Positions 9,265 to 16,968 of a stretch of 39,011 nucleotides of DNA are shown one piece after another. Every line of letters begins with the position of its first letter. Position 1 is the stretch's first letter. Origin of the DNA: an uncultured Myxococcales bacterium. Lineage in GTDB: Bacteria; Myxococcota_A; Polyangia; Palsa-1104; JAEUJZ01. Location: assembly GCA_937868485.1 (NCBI GenBank), contig CALMML010000017.1, forward strand, positions 1 through 39,011, written 5' to 3'. The translations under genes were made by a program, and so were the position numbers. Below the pieces are notes generated by a model. It was given only the letters and a program-made list of their open reading frames with translations, had not been told where the DNA came from and searched no databases.

Positions 9265-9624
9265 ATGTCTCACGCTCATACCCACTCGCATCACCACATC
9301 AAGGTCCTGACCGACGCAAGCTTCTCGGCGGATGTGCTTCAGTCCGACAAGCCGACTCTGGTGGATTTTTGGGCTACTTGGTGCGCTCCGTGCCGAGCCA
9401 TTGCCCCGCACGTCGAAAAGCTCGCCGATAAGTTCAGCGGCAAGCTCAACGTCGGCAAGATGGACATCGACAGTAACCCCAAGATTGCCACAAGCTACGA
9501 TGTGCGCTCGATTCCGACGCTGCTCATCTTTCACAAGGGCAAAGTGATCGGTCAGCTCGTCGGTGCGGCGCCGCTTCCCAAGATCGAAGCCTTTGTGACG
9601 GACGCGCTCAACAAAGCTGGCTAA
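9265..9624 (+). CDS. Thioredoxin with His-rich N-terminus
   Basis: Small dithiol oxidoreductase of 119 residues, cytoplasmic since no signal peptide is seen. The fold reads VDFWATWCAPCRAIAPHVEKLA, then MDIDSN, the cis-Pro loop SIPTLLIF, and the final FVTDAL helix. The active site is WCAPC rather than WCGPC, a variant also known among thioredoxins. The N-terminus is HAHTHSHHH (residues 3-11), six histidines in nine residues, which could bind metal. The start is well supported by AAGGAGA a few bases upstream. The gene diverges from recD2 across a 172-bp gap and is followed by lolA after 109 bp. Confidence 0.95.
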   Translation: MSHAHTHSHHHIKVLTDASFSADVLQSDKPTLVDFWATWCAPCRAIAPHVEKLADKFSGKLNVGKMDIDSNPKIATSYDVRSIPTLLIFHKGKVIGQLVGAAPLPKIEAFVTDALNKAG

Positions 9625-9733
9625 CCGTCGCACCCGCTCGCTGTTTGTCCCACCACTTGGCGGCGGCTTGTGAATAGACAGTCGCCGCGCCGCATCTGTA
9701 CCTTGTGAAATCATCCGCTTGTGGAGAACCCGA

Positions 9734-10495
9734 ATGAGGCGCTTTCTGCCCCGACTCGCTGCGCTGCCGATCCTGTCCTTGGTTGCTGCGTCCGGTCCGT
9801 CTGCTCCGCCCGCTGCGACGACACCGGCGGCTTCTGCGAAAGCTCCAGCGACGGCACCGGCTGCTCCTCCGCGCAAAGCGGCACCTACCGCTGATGCTCA
9901 AGCACGACCGCCCGTCGCTGAAGTCGTCGGTCAGCTTCAGAAAAGCTACGAGAGCATCTCCGCGCTGCGTGCGCGCTTTGCCCAGACGCTGTCCGGTCCG
10001 ATGGGAAAGCGCTCAGCCTCGGGCGGCGTTGCACTGAAGAAGCCGGGCAAGATGCGCTGGGACTACGAAAAGCCCGAAAAGAAGCTGTTTGTCGCCGACG
10101 GCACGACGCTGTGGGTCTATGAACCCGAAGACGAGCAAGCCTACAAGCAGCCGCTTAGCTCGTCGCAGCTTCCCGCGCAGGTCAGCTTTTTGTTCGGACG
10201 CGGCAAGCTGCAAGAAGAGTTCGAGATCGCGTACTACGACGATCAGCCGCTCGGTGAGCCGGGCGATCTGGTGCTCAAGCTCGTGCCCAAGGTCGCGAGC
10301 GCCCAGTATCGACACCTGCTGTTCGTCGTGCAGCCGAAGACGTTCCTGGTCAAAGAGACGATCCTGTTTGACCAGCAAGGCGGCACAAACGATCTGGTCT
10401 TTTCCGCCATCGAGACCAATCCCAAGTCTGGCGTCGATGACTCGCGCTTTTCGTTCACGCCTCCGCCAGAGACCAAGATCATCTCGCCGCGCTAG
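9734..10495 (+). CDS. lolA: Outer-membrane lipoprotein carrier protein LolA
   Basis: Periplasmic chaperone that carries lipoproteins from the LolCDE transporter to the outer membrane. It has 253 residues: an N-terminal signal peptide (RRFLPRLAALPILSLVAASG), then an Ala/Pro-rich linker of about 50 residues longer than in E. coli LolA, then the LolA domain. Family signs are the LQKSYESISALRARFAQT helix, the KKPGKMRWDYEKP strand, VADGTTLWVYEPEDEQ, and the NDLVFSAIETNP strand. The start ATG at 9734 has GTGGAGA upstream; a TTG at 9719 would be the only in-frame alternative. Fits the lipoprotein-rich gene content here. Confidence 0.92.
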   Translation: MRRFLPRLAALPILSLVAASGPSAPPAATTPAASAKAPATAPAAPPRKAAPTADAQARPPVAEVVGQLQKSYESISALRARFAQTLSGPMGKRSASGGVALKKPGKMRWDYEKPEKKLFVADGTTLWVYEPEDEQAYKQPLSSSQLPAQVSFLFGRGKLQEEFEIAYYDDQPLGEPGDLVLKLVPKVASAQYRHLLFVVQPKTFLVKETILFDQQGGTNDLVFSAIETNPKSGVDDSRFSFTPPPETKIISPR

Positions 10496-10542
10496 CGCCG
10501 TCGTCTGTTTTAGCAGACAACCATCCGTTTTCTTGAGCAGAT

Positions 10543-10571
10543 GTCCAATCAAGCGGACAAGTCGGTCCGTT
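10543..10571. promoter_or_regulatory. Hairpin downstream of lolA overlapping a weak operator-like 16-mer
   Basis: The gap between convergent lolA and the reductase gene contains a 7-bp inverted repeat (AGCGGAC at 10552-10558, GTCCGTT at 10565-10571, one G-U pair). It overlaps a 16-mer (10543-10558) matching the sirC-upstream site at 13 of 16 bases. A second small hairpin (GTCTG / CAGAC) lies at 10503-10518. The simplest reading is transcription termination for lolA; an extra regulator site is possible but weak, as it matches the reductase site at only 10 of 16 bases. Confidence 0.3.
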
Positions 10572-10593
10572 TGTTGACGCTGAGCCGTTGAGG

Positions 10594-12366
10594 TTATCCA
10601 GCGGCTTCCGCGTCGCCCGAATCGCTGCTGTACGGTGCGGTCTGACCGTGATCGATGAAGTCGGCAGGCGTCGCAGTGGTTTCGTCGATGTCCAGCAGAT
10701 CAGCGACGGCAGCTTTGACCTTATCCAGCGGTACGCTGCGATAAAATGCGCTCAGTGTCTCGTCGTCGCGCTGACGATCGGTCTTCCACAGCGAAAGCAG
10801 CCTGTCGATGGCCTGTGGTCCTCGCTGCGCAGGCAGCTTGCCGACGAGCCGGGTAAAGTGCGCGCGATCTCCGTCGATGCCGCCACCGACGCCCAGGTGA
10901 TAAACAGGCAGCGCCTTGCCGCCGAGCTTCCGCAGACCGCCTTGCAGGCCGATCGTCGCGACGTGGTGCTGACCGCAGCCGTTGGGGCAGCCCGACAGGT
11001 GAAGGCTCGCGCCCGTCAGGCCCGGATCGTCGCCAAGCTGGGTCAGGTGCTGCCGCAGCGCGCGTCCCATCTGTCGAGACGTCGTGACCGCAATCGCGCA
11101 AGTCTCCGCGCCCGGACAGCTGACCACGTCGGAAAAGTGACCGGCTCCCGTCGCGGTAAGGCTTGCGGGCAGCAGCTCTTGGTACAGCGCGGCTACTTTT
11201 TCCGTCGGAACGTAGCGCAGCGTGATGTTTTGCTCGACGGTGGTTCGGGCAAAGCCATCGCCAAAGCGCTCGGTCAGATCGGCCAGAAGCTGAAGCTGCG
11301 TCGCTGTGAGTCCGCCCATCGGCAGCGTCACCGTCACCGCTGAAAAGCCAGGCTGCTTCTGACGGAGCACATTGCTTTTTTGCCAGCGCACAAACGCCGG
11401 ATCGGACAGCACTTCAGACGGGCTTGTGATCGTCCCGAGCGCTGGTCTTTCAGGAAGCGGCTCGACGGGAGGATGCTGCGGATCGAACGGCAGCGACGTC
11501 AGTCCTTCGGCTTTGACCTTCTGCCACTCGACGAGAATCAGCTCTTTGAAGCTGGGAAAACCGAGCTTTTCGATCACCCACTTGATGCGCGCGCGGTGGC
11601 GATTTTTGCGATTTCCTTCGCGATGAAAGACCCGCACCACCGCTTCGCTCAGCGACAGCAGATCTTCGGCGGGCAGGAAGTCGATAAGCTCGCCACCACT
11701 GCGCGCCAGCGTCGAGGTTCCACCGCCGCACAGCACCAAAAAGCCGGGCTGTCCCGACGGGGAAATCCGCGCCACAAACGCCAGATCGTTGATCGGAGCA
11801 CGCACACAGCCTCGGCGGCAGCCCTCGAACGCGACCTTAAACTTGCGTGGCAGCGACGACGAAAGCGGTCCCCGCAGCAGGTAGCGCGTGAAGGCATCGG
11901 CATACGGCGTCACATCGAAGATCTCGTCGGGAAAAACGCCAGCGAGCGGACATGCTGTGACGGTGCGAATGCTGTTGCCGCACGCTTCTCTCGTCGTCAT
12001 TCCGACGTCGGCCAGCGTGTACATGGCGCGCTCGATGTGCGCCAAGCGAATGTTGTGAAACTGGAAGTTCTGACGGGTTGTGACATCGCAGCGTCCGTCG
12101 CCATCCCGCACTGCGACCAGCGCCAGCGCACGAAGCTGCGTCGCCGACAGGATGCCTTGCGGAACCTTGACCCGTAGCATCTGCACGTCGGTCTGCCGCT
12201 GGTGATAGACGCCGCGTAATAGTCGGAACGCGCGCCACTCCTCGGCGGTCAGCTCGCCTTTTTCGTAGCGCTCCAGCGTCGCGACAAACTCTTCGATGTC
12301 AGCGGTGGTGGCAAAGCCGAGTCGACCGGGAAAGTACGTCCCCGAAGCAGCAGCGAGTTCAGACAT
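10594..12366 (-). CDS. Siroheme/4Fe-4S nitrite or sulfite reductase (NirA/SirA-type)
   Basis: Six-electron reductase converting sulfite to sulfide or nitrite to ammonia with a coupled siroheme and 4Fe-4S cluster, probably ferredoxin-dependent, cytoplasmic. It has 590 residues in the usual duplicated half-repeat layout: TTRQNFQFHNI in the first half and TTVEQNITLRYV in the second. Cluster ligands are CPGAETC (Cys 417, 423) and GCPNGCG (Cys 460, 464). Anion-site arginines are plausible in TRQN and GCRRGC. The start at 12366 is chosen over an upstream GTG (12450) because a perfect palindrome lies 13 bp before this ATG, as at the sirC start. The siroheme genes and a regulator resembling sulfur regulators favour sulfite; sequence alone does not settle sulfite versus nitrite. 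Confidence 0.9.
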   Translation of the reverse strand: MSELAAASGTYFPGRLGFATTADIEEFVATLERYEKGELTAEEWRAFRLLRGVYHQRQTDVQMLRVKVPQGILSATQLRALALVAVRDGDGRCDVTTRQNFQFHNIRLAHIERAMYTLADVGMTTREACGNSIRTVTACPLAGVFPDEIFDVTPYADAFTRYLLRGPLSSSLPRKFKVAFEGCRRGCVRAPINDLAFVARISPSGQPGFLVLCGGGTSTLARSGGELIDFLPAEDLLSLSEAVVRVFHREGNRKNRHRARIKWVIEKLGFPSFKELILVEWQKVKAEGLTSLPFDPQHPPVEPLPERPALGTITSPSEVLSDPAFVRWQKSNVLRQKQPGFSAVTVTLPMGGLTATQLQLLADLTERFGDGFARTTVEQNITLRYVPTEKVAALYQELLPASLTATGAGHFSDVVSCPGAETCAIAVTTSRQMGRALRQHLTQLGDDPGLTGASLHLSGCPNGCGQHHVATIGLQGGLRKLGGKALPVYHLGVGGGIDGDRAHFTRLVGKLPAQRGPQAIDRLLSLWKTDRQRDDETLSAFYRSVPLDKVKAAVADLLDIDETTATPADFIDHGQTAPYSSDSGDAEAAG

Positions 12367-12378
12367 AGACGGACGATA

Positions 12379-12392
12379 TCCGTTATAACGGA
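12379..12392. promoter_or_regulatory. Perfect palindromic operator upstream of the reductase gene
   Basis: TCCGTTATAACGGA is a perfect 14-bp palindrome ending 13 bp before the reductase ATG, in the divergent gap shared with the XRE-cupin regulator. The right arm TATAACGGAC recurs in front of sirC. A further ACGGAC half-copy lies at 12369-12374. It is placed to block transcription or translation initiation of the reductase and may also serve regulator autoregulation. Confidence 0.7.
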
Positions 12393-12459
12393 CGTGGTCA
12401 AATGAAACAGCCGCAAGTCCGCTCGAGCGAGCTGCGATGGTTTCTGGCACACTGCGGTC

Positions 12460-13155
12460 ATGACCGGCACCACCAAGCGCAAGTCCGTGAATGCAAAGAC
12501 CAAGTCACCCGCTCGTTCCTCGACGGCGGCGGATGTCGCAGAGCCAGCAGCCAGTGCTGATGCGTCGCCAGAGCACGAGCCTCGCGTCGGTGACAACCTG
12601 CGGATCTTGCGGATGGAGCGCGGGATGTCGCTGGCCGAGCTGGCCGAGCGCAGCGAAGTCAGCAAAGCGATGCTCAACCAGATTGAGATGGGCAAGAGCT
12701 CTCCGACGATTGCACTCGGCTGGAAGATCGCAAACGGGCTGGGCGTGCCGTTTGGCGCGCTGCTCGGTGAGCCGATGCCCGGCGACTTCGTGGTTCACCG
12801 TCGGGATCAAATGCAAGTGCTGTATTCGGAAGGTCGGGCGCTGCGCTCGCGGGCGCTGTTTCCGTCGGGAGATGCCCGCGTCGCTGAGATGTATGAGCTG
12901 TCGCTGGATCCCGGTGCCGAGGAGCGTGCGTCGGCCCACATTCCCGGTACGCGTGAGCAGATCCTGGTTACCGACGGTCAGCTTCAGGTCGAGTCCGCAG
13001 GCAGCCAAGCAGTTCTTACCGTCGGTGATGTGCTGTTTTTCTGCGCGGATCGCCCGCACCGCTACCACAACCCCGGCAAAGAGACGATGCGCTGCATCTT
13101 GGTGATGCTGTATCCGCGCGATCGCAAGCCGCCCGTCGACGCTGCCAAGGTCTAG
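12460..13155 (+). CDS. XRE-family transcription regulator with C-terminal cupin (SutR-like)
   Basis: DNA-binding regulator of 231 residues. After a 43-residue low-complexity N-terminal arm comes an XRE helix-turn-helix (about 44-104: LRILRMERGMSLAELAERS, then VSKAMLNQIEMGKSSPTI). A small-molecule-binding cupin follows (about 145-218: SAHIPGTREQILVTDGQL and GDVLFFCADRPHRYHNPG). Metal-site histidines are only partly conserved by eye. The architecture matches E. coli SutR (YdcN), a known regulator of sulfur-utilisation genes. It sits between the reductase, from which it diverges, and cobA-sirC, onto which it converges, and both target units carry the same palindrome. It is therefore the natural candidate to bind those sites; this is inference. 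The start ATG lacks a clear ribosome site, so the arm could be shorter. Confidence 0.92.
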   Translation: MTGTTKRKSVNAKTKSPARSSTAADVAEPAASADASPEHEPRVGDNLRILRMERGMSLAELAERSEVSKAMLNQIEMGKSSPTIALGWKIANGLGVPFGALLGEPMPGDFVVHRRDQMQVLYSEGRALRSRALFPSGDARVAEMYELSLDPGAEERASAHIPGTREQILVTDGQLQVESAGSQAVLTVGDVLFFCADRPHRYHNPGKETMRCILVMLYPRDRKPPVDAAKV

Positions 13156-13164
13156 CGTCTGCGG

Positions 13165-13935
13165 TCAGCCCACGGATGCGCGTAGCTCCGTCTGAGCCGA
13201 TAGATACGGCAGCAGCTGTGCTGACAGCGCCACCGTCTTTCCAATCACCAGCAGCGACGCGGCACTGTCCGCGAGGTCAAGCTGCTCACTCGGCTGCTGA
13301 AGTTCAAACAGCGTCCCGAGCCACTGCGTTTGATCGGGCAAGCTGGCGGACTGAATCACCGTCGCTGGCGTCTGCCGAGGCCAGCCCGACGAAAGCAGGA
13401 TCTGCGCCAGCGCTGCGCGGTTCTGACGAGCCATCAGGATGACGACCGTGGTGCTCAGCGGAATCAGCGACGAAAGAATCGTCCGTGCGCTGTCCACGTC
13501 GTGTCCACTTGTGACCAGCAGCGACGCGCTCAGCCCACGATGCGTCACTGGAATGCCACACAGCGCCGGAGCAACGAGCGCGCTCGACAGGCCCGGCACG
13601 ATGTCCCATGAAATCCCCGCCCGTGACAGCGTCAGCGCTTCTTCGCCGCCCCGTCCGAACACAAACGGATCTCCGCCTTTGAGCCGCACCACCTTCCAGC
13701 CGCGTCGCGCCAGCCGAACCAGCAGTCGTTCCGTCGCTGCCTGCGCCACTTGTCGCTTGCCACAGCGCTTGCCGACATCGACACAGCGCGCCTTGTGGGC
13801 CAAGTCGAGCACGCGACGATCGACCAGCGCGTCATAGAGCACGACATCCGCTTCGGCCAGCCGCTTGACCGCGCGCACCGTCAACAGCTCTGGGTCGCCG
13901 GGCCCCGCACCGATGAGAGAGACATGACCGCTCAT
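13165..13935 (-). CDS. cobA: Uroporphyrinogen-III C-methyltransferase (SUMT)
   Basis: Uses S-adenosylmethionine to methylate uroporphyrinogen III twice, giving precorrin-2, the branch point to siroheme and cobalamin. It has 256 residues. Family motifs are the N-terminal GAGPGDPELLTVRA, DVVLYDALV, the RLKGGDPFVFGRGGEE loop, VPGLSSALVAPALCGIPVTHRG, and TVVILMARQN. The start overlaps the end of sirC by 4 bp (ATGA), so the two are co-translated. No cobalamin genes are seen here, so siroheme for the neighbouring reductase is the likely purpose. Confidence 0.95.
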   Translation of the reverse strand: MSGHVSLIGAGPGDPELLTVRAVKRLAEADVVLYDALVDRRVLDLAHKARCVDVGKRCGKRQVAQAATERLLVRLARRGWKVVRLKGGDPFVFGRGGEEALTLSRAGISWDIVPGLSSALVAPALCGIPVTHRGLSASLLVTSGHDVDSARTILSSLIPLSTTVVILMARQNRAALAQILLSSGWPRQTPATVIQSASLPDQTQWLGTLFELQQPSEQLDLADSAASLLVIGKTVALSAQLLPYLSAQTELRASVG

Positions 13936-14594
13936 GCTGCCCGCTCCTTGCTTTCGCTGGTCGCCGAGTGTTCTTCTAACGCCGTCGCTGAAGTCGCTTT
14001 CGCTGCCTGTTGTTGCGCAATCGATCCGTCGAGCAGCCTCTGAAGCAGCTCACGATAGCGCTCACCGAGCGGCACTTCATCACGCTTCCACGTCGCTCGG
14101 AGCGCGCTGGCTTGGGCCATCCAGTTCGCGATCTGCTCGTCGCTGGGTAGGATCTGTTCGATCACTTCTCGCAGCAGCCGGGACAGCGCGGGCGCCCGGC
14201 CTCCCGACGAAATCGCGACGGTTACACCACCGCGAACGATCTGCGCTGCCGCATACGCCGTGGCTGCTGGTGGATCGTCGACGGCATTGACAAACACACG
14301 ACGGGCCGCAGCGGCCTTGGCGACCTCGGCGTTGACCGCGTGATCCGCCGTGGCTGCAATCACCAGATACACACCATCGAGATCGGCAGCATCCACGCGA
14401 CGGCAGTGCCAGCGCAGCTCGCCTCGCGCGGCTGCTTGCGCGATGACGTCGCTGGCATCGGGAGCCACCACCGTGATGTCTGCTCCTGCCGTCTGAAGCG
14501 CAGCGAGCTTTTGGGTCGCAACTTGTCCCGCACCGACGAGCAAGACCGGACGATCTTGCAGATCCAAAAACAACGGATAGAGCGGTCGCTTCAT
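13932..14594 (-). CDS. sirC: Precorrin-2 dehydrogenase / sirohydrochlorin ferrochelatase
   Basis: Oxidises precorrin-2 to sirohydrochlorin with NAD+ and, in the Met8p/CysG-N family, may also insert iron to give siroheme. It has 220 residues with an N-terminal Rossmann motif VLLVGAGQVATQK. The downstream signature NAVDDPPAATAYAAAQIVRGGVTVAISSGG is split here into NAVDDPP and VAISSGGRAPALSRLLRE. The open frame begins at 14621, but the ATG at 14594 was chosen: it aligns with family starts (KRPLYPLFLDLQDRPVLLVG) and leaves the operator palindrome just upstream, as at the reductase gene. It is the first gene of a sirC-cobA operon with a 4-bp overlap. The C-terminal 20 residues are a loose acidic tail. 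Confidence 0.92.
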   Translation of the reverse strand: MKRPLYPLFLDLQDRPVLLVGAGQVATQKLAALQTAGADITVVAPDASDVIAQAAARGELRWHCRRVDAADLDGVYLVIAATADHAVNAEVAKAAAARRVFVNAVDDPPAATAYAAAQIVRGGVTVAISSGGRAPALSRLLREVIEQILPSDEQIANWMAQASALRATWKRDEVPLGERYRELLQRLLDGSIAQQQAAKATSATALEEHSATSESKERAA

Positions 14595-14603
14595 TTGTAT
14601 GTC

Positions 14604-14619
14604 GTCCAATATAACGGAC
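14604..14619. promoter_or_regulatory. Operator-like inverted repeat upstream of sirC-cobA
   Basis: GTCCAATATAACGGAC, an imperfect palindrome matching the reductase operator at 13 of 16 positions, including an identical right arm TATAACGGAC. It ends 10 bp before the sirC ATG, much like the 13-bp spacing at the reductase. Two divergently placed operons sharing one rare motif around an XRE-cupin gene is the pattern of a local regulon. Confidence 0.65.
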
Positions 14620-14802
14620 ATCGTTTGATTGTCACAAAGATTGGAAGACGAGCGCTTGGCTCAGTCGGACAGACGCAACACAGGCTGGCGCTGCGAGCGT
14701 GTTGTCAGCCGGTTTGGTGCAGGCGCTGGCTGTGGGCTTGGCGAGGACGAGGATGAGGACGAGCGGTCGAAACGAGGCGTGCGGTGGGCAAGGGCAGGGC
14801 GA

Positions 14803-16959
14803 TTACTGCGGCAGCGTGTGCAAGATGGTTCCGCTCATGCCGCTCACCCACACGTCGCTCTGGCTCAGTCCCGAGATGCTGAGCAAGCGGTTGCGGGTGT
14901 TCGTCTCTTTGGCGCTCCACATCGTGCCTTCCATCTTCCACAGCGTGCCTTGGTCGCCGACGATCCACAGGTCGCTGGTGCCGCTCTGTCGCCACAGTCC
15001 GCCGAGGTTTACCGCCGGAAGGCCCGTGCTTACGATCTGCCAGCCGCCGCCGTTGTTTTGATAGACGAGTCCGCCATCACCGACGGCCCAGACATCGGTG
15101 GACGACGTGCCGAAGATGCTGCGAAGCTCCGCGCCGCTGGTGGGGAAGCCGAAGCTGGTGTTGGCGGTGGTGCCAGCGACGTTGCTAAACGCGACGTACG
15201 ACTTGCCGCAGAAGTAGAGCAAGTTGTTGGTGCCCTGCGTCGTTCCCCACATGCTGTTGACGTTGGTGACGCGGTTGGCGTTCGGATCGCTCATGGTGAA
15301 GCCGGACCAGGTCACGCCGTTATACTGGAACAGCCAGGACTGATTCGGCGTGCTCGACGTGGCAACGGACCAGATGTTGGCGGATCCCGAAGCCCAGACG
15401 CCGCGTGCATGCACCGATACCGTCGGATACGAACCGACGGTCCAGTTTTGCCCGAGATAGCGCAGGAACGTGTTGTTGTCACCGACGGCGTAGATCTCGT
15501 TGGGCGACACAGCCCAGATGCCGCTGAGGTTCGCGGTGGTGCCGCTGTCCACTTGGGTCCAGGTGGTGCCGTCGTAGTGCGCGATCAGTCCACCGTCGCC
15601 GATGGCCCAGATGTTCTTGGCGGAAAGCGCTGCGATGTTGCGGAAGTTGGTCTCGAGTCCCCGTCGAGAGCTGCTCCACTTGGTTCCGTCGAAGTGCGTC
15701 AGCTGACCGCCGGCTCCGCTCACCCAGATGTCGCTGGGGCTGCTGCCTCGGGCGGACGTCAGGGCCAAGTTGGTGCTGGCTCCTTGTGGGGTCCAGGTTC
15801 CGCCGCTGCCGCGTAGGATCAGTCCGTTTGTGCCGACGGCGAGATACTGGCCTGCCATCGGGGAAAACACGCCGCCGAGCTGTTCGGTGGTGCCGCTCGT
15901 CTGCATGGACCAGGCAGTGCCCGTCAGGCCGATGATGGTTCCGTTGGCACCGACGGCTACGGCAGTGGTTGCATCGCCCCAGATGCTCGCCAGGTTGGCG
16001 GTCGTCGGGCTGGTCATCGCCGTCCAGTTGTTGCCGTCGAACTTGCGAATGACTCCAGCGTCGCCAACGGCGTACACTTCCGAAGCGGCCCGACCCCAGA
16101 CGCTGGTTAGGTTGGTGGTGACGCCCGACGTCAGCGGGTTCCACGTTCCACCGCTGCGGCGCAGGATGGTTCCGCCTTCACCAACGGCAAATGCGTTGAT
16201 TCCGCTGCCCCAAATCGCTGACAAGCGCTTGGTGCTGCCGGTGGTCTCGGCGGTCCACTGGGTTCCGTCGTAACGGAAGGCCTTTCCATTTGTTCCGACG
16301 GCGATGACTTCCGTGGCAGACGCGGCCCAGACCGACAGCAGGTTTTCGGTGGTTCCGCTCGCGACCGCTGTCCACTTGCTGCCGTCGTAGTGATGAATCG
16401 TTCCGGCGTCACCGACGGCCCAGACATCATTGGCCGCGACCGCCCACAGGCTCTGGAACGTATTTCCCTGCGGCAGCGGATTGGACCAGCAAAACAGGTT
16501 CGGCGCGCACGTCTTGGCCGGTGGCGGCGGCGGACACTGCCGAGGCGATACCGTCTTCATCGACGCGGTGATCTCAAACCGATACGGGCTGCCCACTGGC
16601 GTCGATACGGAGCCACTTCCCACCTTGCACAGCTCTGCGTCGTAGGCATCAATGCCCACCGTCAGCGTGCCCGTCAGCTCTTTGGCCAGTCGCAAGCCGA
16701 AGCGAGTGAGCTTCGTCGTGACTTCCATTGGCTCCGTGTTGGTGGTTGCTTTACCGTCGAGCGTCGTCGTAACAACCAGCTTGGTTGCGTCCGTAGCCAG
16801 CCCGAGTACGTTGATGGCAATGGCGTTGGCGTCCGGCTCGAGCTGACCGGGATCGCAGCTCGACGCCAGCATCGGAAGCGCCAGCAGCAGCGTGTTTCGC
16901 CGCAGCCACGTTGACAAACCACACGACAAAACAGGGCGGAAGGCGAGCTGCTTAATCAT
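14803..16959 (-). CDS. Lipoprotein of about 14 propeller-like W-x-VG-D-G repeats
   Basis: A 718-residue protein with signal peptide and lipobox LASSC (about residues 31-35). A short N-terminal beta domain (to about 150) and a Pro-rich CPPPPPAKTC linker come first. About 13 full repeats and one partial repeat of roughly 39 residues follow. A typical unit reads 'S-I-W-G-x-S-x-x-D-V-W-A-V-G-D-x-G-T-I-x-x-Y-D-G-x-x-W-T'. Units 10 and 11 are longer and more divergent. Such repeats suggest beta-propeller blades, and 14 would fit two seven-bladed propellers. Secreted and membrane-anchored; the function is unknown. It is separated by 9 bp from the TPR gene upstream and may be in one transcription unit with the kinase couplet. 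Confidence 0.85.
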   Translation of the reverse strand: MIKQLAFRPVLSCGLSTWLRRNTLLLALPMLASSCDPGQLEPDANAIAINVLGLATDATKLVVTTTLDGKATTNTEPMEVTTKLTRFGLRLAKELTGTLTVGIDAYDAELCKVGSGSVSTPVGSPYRFEITASMKTVSPRQCPPPPPAKTCAPNLFCWSNPLPQGNTFQSLWAVAANDVWAVGDAGTIHHYDGSKWTAVASGTTENLLSVWAASATEVIAVGTNGKAFRYDGTQWTAETTGSTKRLSAIWGSGINAFAVGEGGTILRRSGGTWNPLTSGVTTNLTSVWGRAASEVYAVGDAGVIRKFDGNNWTAMTSPTTANLASIWGDATTAVAVGANGTIIGLTGTAWSMQTSGTTEQLGGVFSPMAGQYLAVGTNGLILRGSGGTWTPQGASTNLALTSARGSSPSDIWVSGAGGQLTHFDGTKWSSSRRGLETNFRNIAALSAKNIWAIGDGGLIAHYDGTTWTQVDSGTTANLSGIWAVSPNEIYAVGDNNTFLRYLGQNWTVGSYPTVSVHARGVWASGSANIWSVATSSTPNQSWLFQYNGVTWSGFTMSDPNANRVTNVNSMWGTTQGTNNLLYFCGKSYVAFSNVAGTTANTSFGFPTSGAELRSIFGTSSTDVWAVGDGGLVYQNNGGGWQIVSTGLPAVNLGGLWRQSGTSDLWIVGDQGTLWKMEGTMWSAKETNTRNRLLSISGLSQSDVWVSGMSGTILHTLPQ

Positions 16960-16968
16960 GGGCCTCTC

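Noticed and set aside
14629-15816. Long plus-strand ORF (395 codons) opposite the propeller lipoprotein gene
   Set aside because: It reads as antisense of a clear repeat protein with signal peptide and lipobox, and its own product is low-complexity Arg/Ala/Gly/Val-rich without recognisable domains; GC bias in high-GC genomes makes such frames.
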